NCBI RefSeq assembly: GCF_040807025.1
Contig: NC_090982.1
Location: 78,161,931-78,225,930 of the forward strand
Source: Struthio camelus
Taxonomy: Eukaryota > Chordata > Aves > Struthioniformes > Struthionidae
DNA length: 64,000 bases
Direction: 5' to 3'
A program made the translations under genes and the position numbers. This document shows, in pieces, positions 58,536-64,000 of this stretch. Under the pieces are notes generated by a model, which was not told the origin of the DNA, did not search any database, and saw only the letters and a program-made list of their open reading frames with translations. How positions within the stretch are numbered: position 1 is the stretch's first letter; each line of letters starts with the position of its first letter.

Positions 58536-59379
58536 GGGTTATCAGGAGATTTGTCTCCGATTTCACTGGCAGCAACGTCAGCCCCACGAACAAACTAATT
58601 CCCGCTGCCCCCGGGAGCCCGGCAGCGCCCCGCGCCTGGGAAGCGCCGACGGCACCTAACCGCGCCACGGCTCTGCGACGCAGGAAGAGCTGAGCCTTGG
58701 GTCAGTATTTGCTGCACAGAGTGAACAAGCTGGAGAAAATGCACCCAGTGCCACCCTACAGCTGCACAAACGGGGGCACCGGGGAAGGACGGTGCAGCGG
58801 GGTTTGCACCCGGAGATGCTGCCCACGGCCCCTTCTCCCCGCTCCCGGCTGCACGGCGGCACTCGGCGCGGCTGGCAAACCCTCCTCGCCCACGTCGCTT
58901 CCCCGCAGCCCGAGCAGATGGTCTGGGTCCCGTTCCCTGGGACGGATCCCGGCTTGATTTATTACTGGACGTAACTTCTGGAGTTTGTCAAAGGCACCCC
59001 CCGCCCCGGCTTTCCCTGACTTTCCCCACACCCTTCCCATTTTGTTTTACGTTCGCTTTGCGGTCTCCCCACCGTAGCTGGCAATAAACAGAAACTCATT
59101 CCCAGTACAAACAAGCGCACCCGCTGCCCCAGCGAGGCGCTCGACCCTGCCTTTCCAGGCTCCCACCCCTGAACGCTTCAGGCTCTGGGAAAACGGTTTC
59201 TCCCTGCGGCTTTTTTTCACTCCCCACCCTCTGGGCCCTTTGCACTTTTTTTTTTTCCCCCTGCAGATTTATAACGTGCCGCTCCATGTCACATACGTGC
59301 TATTAAAAGGAACTCCACCAACACGTCGGGGTAAGGAAAGCCACGCAAAACCCCTGTGCGGAGCACACACCAACGAGCC

Positions 59380-60180
59380 GCAGGCAGGCTCCCTCCGAGC
59401 CGGCGGATTAGCCCGGAGACGTGGCCGCTGTCCCCAGCACGGCCAAAAGCCTTCCCGCTCGCGGGCTGCATCTCAGGGCACGAAGCGAGGCTGGATTTAA
59501 GGCTCGAGCCGCAAGCCCAGCTCTTCCGCACCTGGGGCCAGGCTCTGCTTGGCAGGGGACGATAAATCTGTACCCAAAAAGCGCTGTCACAGGCTGCGTT
59601 TTTGCAAGACGGGGTATTTAAGGGCACCCGGCACCACTCTGGCAGCGGCCACGCGGCCGGCTGCCGGGCCAGCCTCCGCCACCACTCGGCACCTCGCCGA
59701 CGGCCCCGCAGGCTGCAGCGGAGGGGCGTCCCCGGCTGCAACGTCCCCTATCGACTGCCAGCATCGCAGCACGCGCCGGCAGCCCCCGCCTGCCGCTGAG
59801 GTTTCCGCCTGGCAGAAAGCACCACTCGAAAGCGAGTGGCCGGCCAGGAGAAAGAGATGGGCTCGGGGGCAGGAATGGGGATAATGAGGTTGTTACAGAC
59901 CCTCTGCGGCTCTTAATCCAGCGGAGTTATTGATGGTAACAGAGCTATGTGGAAAGGTGTTAATGGCTTTCCCACGGGGGGTCTCACCCGGAGCTGCACG
60001 GAGGAGGCTGCGGCTGCAGCGCTCGCCTCGCGCAGCGGCTACGGCCGGCGGTTTCCTCGCCTGGCAGAGGGTCAGCGCCAGTTTTAGGGACGAGCACCCG
60101 CGGCCCTGGTAAGCGATGCTGGGCCGCCTCTCCAACGGGAGAGCGCGGCGGGGAGGCTGCCCGGGGCTCGCATGTCCCCC
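59380..60180. other. CpG-rich island in presumed upstream CNTFR intron
   Basis: CpG-dense sequence with short overlapping frames on both strands, for example 59289-59741 minus and 59549-59884 plus. They have Arg/Ala/Pro-rich composition and no family match. A contrasting AT-richer strip at 59910-59970 (CTTAATCCAGCGGAGTTATT, GGTGTTAATGGC) lies inside it. It may be a promoter or regulatory island. Confidence 0.4.
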
Positions 60181-61908
60181 TGCATCCAGCTGATCCCGCC
60201 TCGTGCTGAGCTGCAGGGTGCGGATGGGAAGTGATACCCTAAACTCTCCGTTTTGGGCAAAAACCTGGTGCGAGAGCAGCGCCCTGAACCTCACCACTTG
60301 CTCTCGTCTGTGCACTTGGCCAACCCTGAACTTGGCAAACATCGGCCCATCAAATGCCTTTGCAGCCAGGGCGGATGCTACGGCTGCAAGCCCAGGATGG
60401 CCGGGGCTAGCAGCGCGGATGGAAAGCATGTGCTTAACCCAGTCCTGCCGCCCCGCTCCGCCAGCCCAAACCCGAGCGGAGGGAGCCAAGCCTGGATAGA
60501 CCCAACCTAGAAACAAGGTGAAAATTTTTGATGTGCAGGTAATTAATCCTTGGCAGGGCTTGCCAAGGCACCGGTGGTGGTCCCCAGCTCCGGGTGCCAG
60601 GCTGCTTGCTCATGGCAGTTCCTCGGCTGAAAGTTTGCTCCCTATCACCTTTTGTAAGCCAGCACGGGACTGCCAGCTTTTTAGGAGATAGTCATTCAAT
60701 CCCAGGCCAGGAGTTAGTCAAAGCACAAGATCATTTCCTTTTCGCTGGCAGATTAAAACGAATGAGGACATGAGGTGGGTGAGTGGAAATCTGAATGCAA
60801 GCGGTTTGGCTGGAGAGTATTTCGGCGTTGCAAACCAGCCCCTAGGAGTGCTGGCAATAGCCACATCCTCACCGCGGATGCCACCTGAGGTCCGGACTGG
60901 CTCCTCACGGCAGTGACAGCAGGACTCGTGCAGCCCCAGCTTGCTGGATTTTGGTGGCTTGCTCTGCGCTGCGCAGCCCTCTCTGCGGGTTTTGCCCCAT
61001 CTGGGGGCTTCAGAGTTCAGCCAAGCACCTCGCGGTCTCTGCAGAGGGCTGGAGCACAGCTGGAGGGTTTCCTCTGCAGCGCCATGAACCGCGTTTTGAC
61101 AAGGTAGCAAGGTCTTTGCTGGATGTCTCGGAGCAGGCGACCGTCCCGGCAGAGCGCCGTGCGGCATCTCGCTGTGTTCCTGCGGCGCTGGCAGGGAGGG
61201 GACGGACAGCAGGAGCGGGTGTCTAACACTACACGCTCAACGGGCCTCCGCTTCCCAACGTGCAAAACGCCAGCAGCACTGCGCAGGATGCTCCTCTCCT
61301 GCAAAGGAGGCTGCCTGGACTTGGAAAAAGCATGCACGTGGTTTACCTGGATGTGAAACCCAAACAGCATGGAGCAGGAGCCCTGCACGTGGCATCGGGG
61401 ACGCCCCAGCCACAGCTCCCGACGCCTGCCCGCTCCTAGGCAGGGCAGTATCCGTGGCCACATCGAGCAGGCAGGTTTACCCGTCTTCGGCTTGCACCAT
61501 GCCTTTCCTCGGTGAGCTGCTGTTGAGGATGGGGACTCAGCTCTGTAACGCCCCCACCACAGCCTCCTGGGCAGGACCCAGACTGAACCGACACCTCCAC
61601 TCACCCGCTGCAAGGAAGCATGAACCTTGCTTTCGCTACAGCCACTCGGTACAAACGTCAGGCGGACAGCCAGCCCGAGGCAGGCGGTATCCTCGCAGAG
61701 GGAGCTGCTCCGTGTGTTTTAAATCCCCTCGGACAGGAATGCGCCAGGTGACAAAGCGATCTCGGCATGGCCTGAGCCAGGTCCTGCCTAGAGATGCTGC
61801 CCGTCACGCTTACAGCTGATGGGCACAAGAGGTTTGCCCTGCAAAATGCCCTGTTGGCCAAAGCCACATTCCCAAGGAAGCAAAGTGATTGGGAAGAAAC
61901 TCCTATTT

Positions 61909-61962
61909 AGACAAACAAACAAAAAAAATCCAAAAAAACATAAAAACATAAAACAAAAACTT
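61909..61962 (+). repeat. A-rich tract
   Basis: About 50 bases dominated by A with CAAA and CATAAAA interruptions. It could be the decayed tail of a retroposed sequence, but the upstream DNA is not recognisable as any element or processed gene copy. Confidence 0.7.
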
Positions 61963-62409
61963 CAAGTAGAAAAATTCCCTGAGTGGAGAAACACTTCTGT
62001 TCTGAGATTGCATGCTGACATTCATTTCATCTCGACAGCTCAGCTATCATCGTGCATCACTTCCTTATTTTCTGACAGCGTGCCGTGGCCTCACACCACG
62101 ACCAGAGCGGTTAGCCTCGCAGCTGGCTCAAACACGGCAAAAGACTTACAGACGGCTATAAGGAACTGCACCGATCCATGGGACTCCCTAACAACAAATC
62201 TATAGCAATCAGTCACCTGCCTATTGAGATATCTATTAACATTTTATTACCCCTTTATACCAGCTCTATAAACGGTGTCATGGTATGAAGGGTGGCCAAG
62301 AAACGACCGTCCTGCCTTCCCATGGACCAGCAGCTGAAGCCATTCCCGGCTGGTAGGAGCCTCTTAGCCTTTGCCTAATCTGCCCAAATTGAGCCTCCAC
62401 GAGGCAGTT

Positions 62410-62760
62410 AATCACGGCAAGTGTCGAAGCCGCAGCCAGCCGAGGCCCCGCGCGGCTCAGCGACCCTCCGGAGGAACGCGCCTGACTCGCACGACGGCGA
62501 CGCGGCCTCGATCGATGCCTCCCGGCTCGCCGAGATCACAGAGATCCATCTCCCGGCGCTGCGGCTCCCGCGAGCGCTGCAAAAGGTCTGGCTCGTCCCT
62601 GCGAGCGACGGCAGGTCCCGGGCAGGGCCCCCGGGACGCGGCGCGCCCCCTCGCAGCGCCCGCACGGCCTGGGGCTGCCTGCGGGGACGCGGCCTTGCGC
62701 CGACATCTCGCCTCCCTGGGGGGAACCCTCTGCTCTCGCCCCTTTTGCGGCCGGCGTGGG
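62410..62760. other. CpG-rich patch directly upstream of the CR1 insertion
   Basis: CpG-dense DNA with frames on both strands of Arg/Pro/Gly-rich composition. One of them runs fortuitously into the CR1 reading frame from an ATG at 62756. No gene is recognised. The CR1 element appears to have inserted at or near its edge. Confidence 0.4.
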
Positions 62761-62866
62761 GCAGCAGTCCCCTCTGCAGGGTGATTCAGGCGGCGCAGAG
62801 CAGGGATCGGACCAAGGCTGGAGAGCATCTCTTGGGCGCTGCTCTGAAATCGGAGCTGCTGCCTGC

Positions 62867-63763
62867 AGCCCCATCCCCCAGGGGTCAGTCCTGGGTCCAG
62901 TCTCGTTCAATATATTCATCCATGACCTGGAGGAAGGGACAGAGTGCACCCTCAGCAAGTTTGCTGATGATACTAAACTGGGGGGAGTGGCTGACACACC
63001 AGAAGGCTGTGCTGCCATTCAGAGGGACCTGGACAGGCTGGAGAGCTGGCCGGAGAGGAACCTCCTGAAGTTCAACAAAGGCAAGTGCAGGGTCCTGCAC
63101 CTAGGCAGGAATAATCCCCTGCACCAGTACAGGCTGGGGGTTGACCTGTTGGAAAGTAGCTCTGCAGAGAAGGACCTGGGAGTGCTGGTGGACAACAAGT
63201 TAAACATGAGCCAGCAATGTGCCCTTGTGGCCAAGAAGGCCAACGGTCTCCTGGGGTGCATTAGGCAGAGTGTTGCCAGCAGGTCGAGGGAGGTGATCCT
63301 GCCCCTCTCCTCAGCCCTGGGGAGGCCTCACCTGGAGTACTGTGTCCAGTTCTGGGCTCCCCAGTACAAGAGAGACATGGCACTCCTGGAGAGAGTCCAG
63401 CGGAGGGCTACTAAAATGATGAGGGGACTGGAGCATCTCTCCTATGAAGAAAGACTGCAAGAGCTGGGCCCGTTCAGCCTGGGGAAGAGAAGACTGAGAG
63501 GGGATCTCATCAACGTGTATAAGTATCTGAAGGGGAGGTGTCAAGAGGATGAGGCCAATCTCTTCTCCGTGGTGCTCAGTGACAGGACAAGAGGCAATGG
63601 GCAGAAACTGAACTACAGGAAGTTCCATCTAAACCTGAGAAAAAACTTCTTCACTGTGAGGGTGACTGAGCACTGGCACAGGTTGCCCAGAGAGGTAGTG
63701 GAGTCTCCTTCCCTGGAGATATTCCAAACCCGTCTGGATGTGATCCTGGGCAATATGCTCTAG
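62867..63763 (+). pseudogene. CR1 ORF2 fragment (C-terminal part of reverse transcriptase)
   Basis: An uninterrupted reading frame of about 298 codons that begins with [18 protein letters not shown], a conserved reverse-transcriptase block. The catalytic FADD motif is at 62960-62971, and the thumb and C-terminal region follow (for example [17 protein letters not shown] and [16 protein letters not shown]) to the TAG at 63761-63763. The endonuclease and N-terminal RT blocks are missing through 5' truncation, so the copy cannot mobilise itself. The open frame extends upstream to an ATG at 62756, but residues before the PQGS block come from flanking DNA. Confidence 0.93.
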
Positions 63764-63856
63764 GTGACCCTGCTTGAGCAGGGAGGTTGGACTAGATGAT
63801 CTCCAGAGGTCCCTTCCAACCTCAACCATTCTGTGATCATTCTGTGATTCTGTGAC
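62867..63856 (+). mobile_element. CR1 LINE, 5'-truncated, with intact 3' end
   Basis: About 1 kb of CR1 (chicken repeat 1), the dominant avian non-LTR retrotransposon. It comprises the C-terminal part of ORF2 and then a short 3'UTR. The UTR contains the hairpin CCCTGCttgaGCAGGG (63768-63783), the signature GGTTGGACTAGATGATCTCC, and three ATTCTGTG terminal repeats (63828, 63839 and 63847). CR1 ends in short 8-base repeats rather than poly(A) and usually lacks target-site duplications; none was seen here. 5' truncation is the norm for CR1. The lack of frame-breaking changes suggests a comparatively recent insertion. It is opposite in direction to CNTFR. Confidence 0.96.
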
Positions 63857-64000
63857 TCTCGATGGCCCCTAGTTGCTCCCGAGGCTCCGATGAGGGCGGT
63901 CCGAGGCCGAAGCTGGGTATCCCCAGCACGCAGCAGCCCGGCGGCCCCGTGCTGCCCTTGGGGGGCTGCAGGCCATTTTGGTGGCTGGCCAGTTTGCTCT
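63857..64000. other. GC-rich flank after CR1; nothing recognised
   Basis: About 140 bases of GC-rich unique DNA follow the CR1 terminal repeats. No exon, repeat or motif stands out. Confidence 0.5.

Larger units (their letters stand above)
44025..62866 (-). other. Presumed upstream CNTFR intron (at least 20 kb); no Ig-domain exon found
   Basis: A splice acceptor ends this stretch, so DNA directly above 44024 is intron. I searched the minus strand for an Ig-type exon ending in phase 1 (cysteine, Trp and NGT/SWHL landmarks) and for a signal-peptide exon, and found neither. The region contains MIR-like remnants, CpG-rich patches (46.7-47.1, 58.6-58.96, 59.4-60.2 and 62.4-62.8 kb), a palindromic element at 49.4-49.6 kb, and AT-rich candidate regulatory blocks. 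No other gene is recognised. Confidence 0.6.

Noticed and set aside
44025..62866. Search for the CNTFR Ig-domain and signal-peptide exons
   Set aside because: No minus-strand stretch with the expected Cys/Trp spacing, phase-1 end and flanking splice sites was found by eye.
1..64000. tRNA, rRNA, CRISPR arrays and bacterial-type operons
   Set aside because: No cloverleaf B-box pattern, no rRNA sequence, no regularly spaced repeats with spacers, and the window is clearly vertebrate.

Overview
This is a vertebrate, almost certainly bird, genomic window. Three things point that way. A 5'-truncated CR1 LINE with the typical avian 3' tail lies at 62867-63856. Several very old MIR-like SINE remnants are present. 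The only recognisable single-copy gene is CNTFR (ciliary neurotrophic factor receptor alpha), spread over phase-compatible exons with canonical GT/AG borders. No bacterial features, CRISPR arrays, operons or phage are present. Most long open frames here are chance products of GC-rich DNA.

CNTFR is on the minus strand and reads from high to low coordinates. Five coding exons are visible: 44024-43907, 42715-42549, 32682-32519, 17239-17059 and 15641-15496. Together they encode 257 residues: both fibronectin-III-like domains of the cytokine-binding module (four-cysteine half, then the WSDWS half), a Ser/Thr/Pro-rich stalk, and a hydrophobic C-terminal tail fitting a GPI-anchor signal. The signal peptide and Ig-like domain exons were not found between 44025 and 64000. 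They probably lie past the right edge, which makes that intron at least 20 kb.

Layout: 1 to about 13.4 kb is presumed intergenic DNA downstream of CNTFR, with AT-rich islands that look like candidate conserved noncoding elements (CNEs). About 13.4-15.5 kb is the probable 3'UTR and contains a CpG-rich block. 15.5-44.0 kb is the gene body, with introns of 1.4, 15.3, 9.9 and 1.2 kb; the 15.3 kb intron holds large CpG-rich islands. 44.0-62.9 kb is presumed upstream intron, with an approximately 230 bp palindromic fold-back element at 49.4-49.6 kb. 62.9-63.9 kb is the CR1 insertion, opposite in orientation to CNTFR.

I found no convincing undescribed biological system. The best unexplained structure is the palindromic element at 49365-49595. 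Next come the intronic CpG islands and the AT-rich homeodomain, forkhead and POU motif clusters. Conservation claims are inference from base composition and motif content; no alignment was possible.
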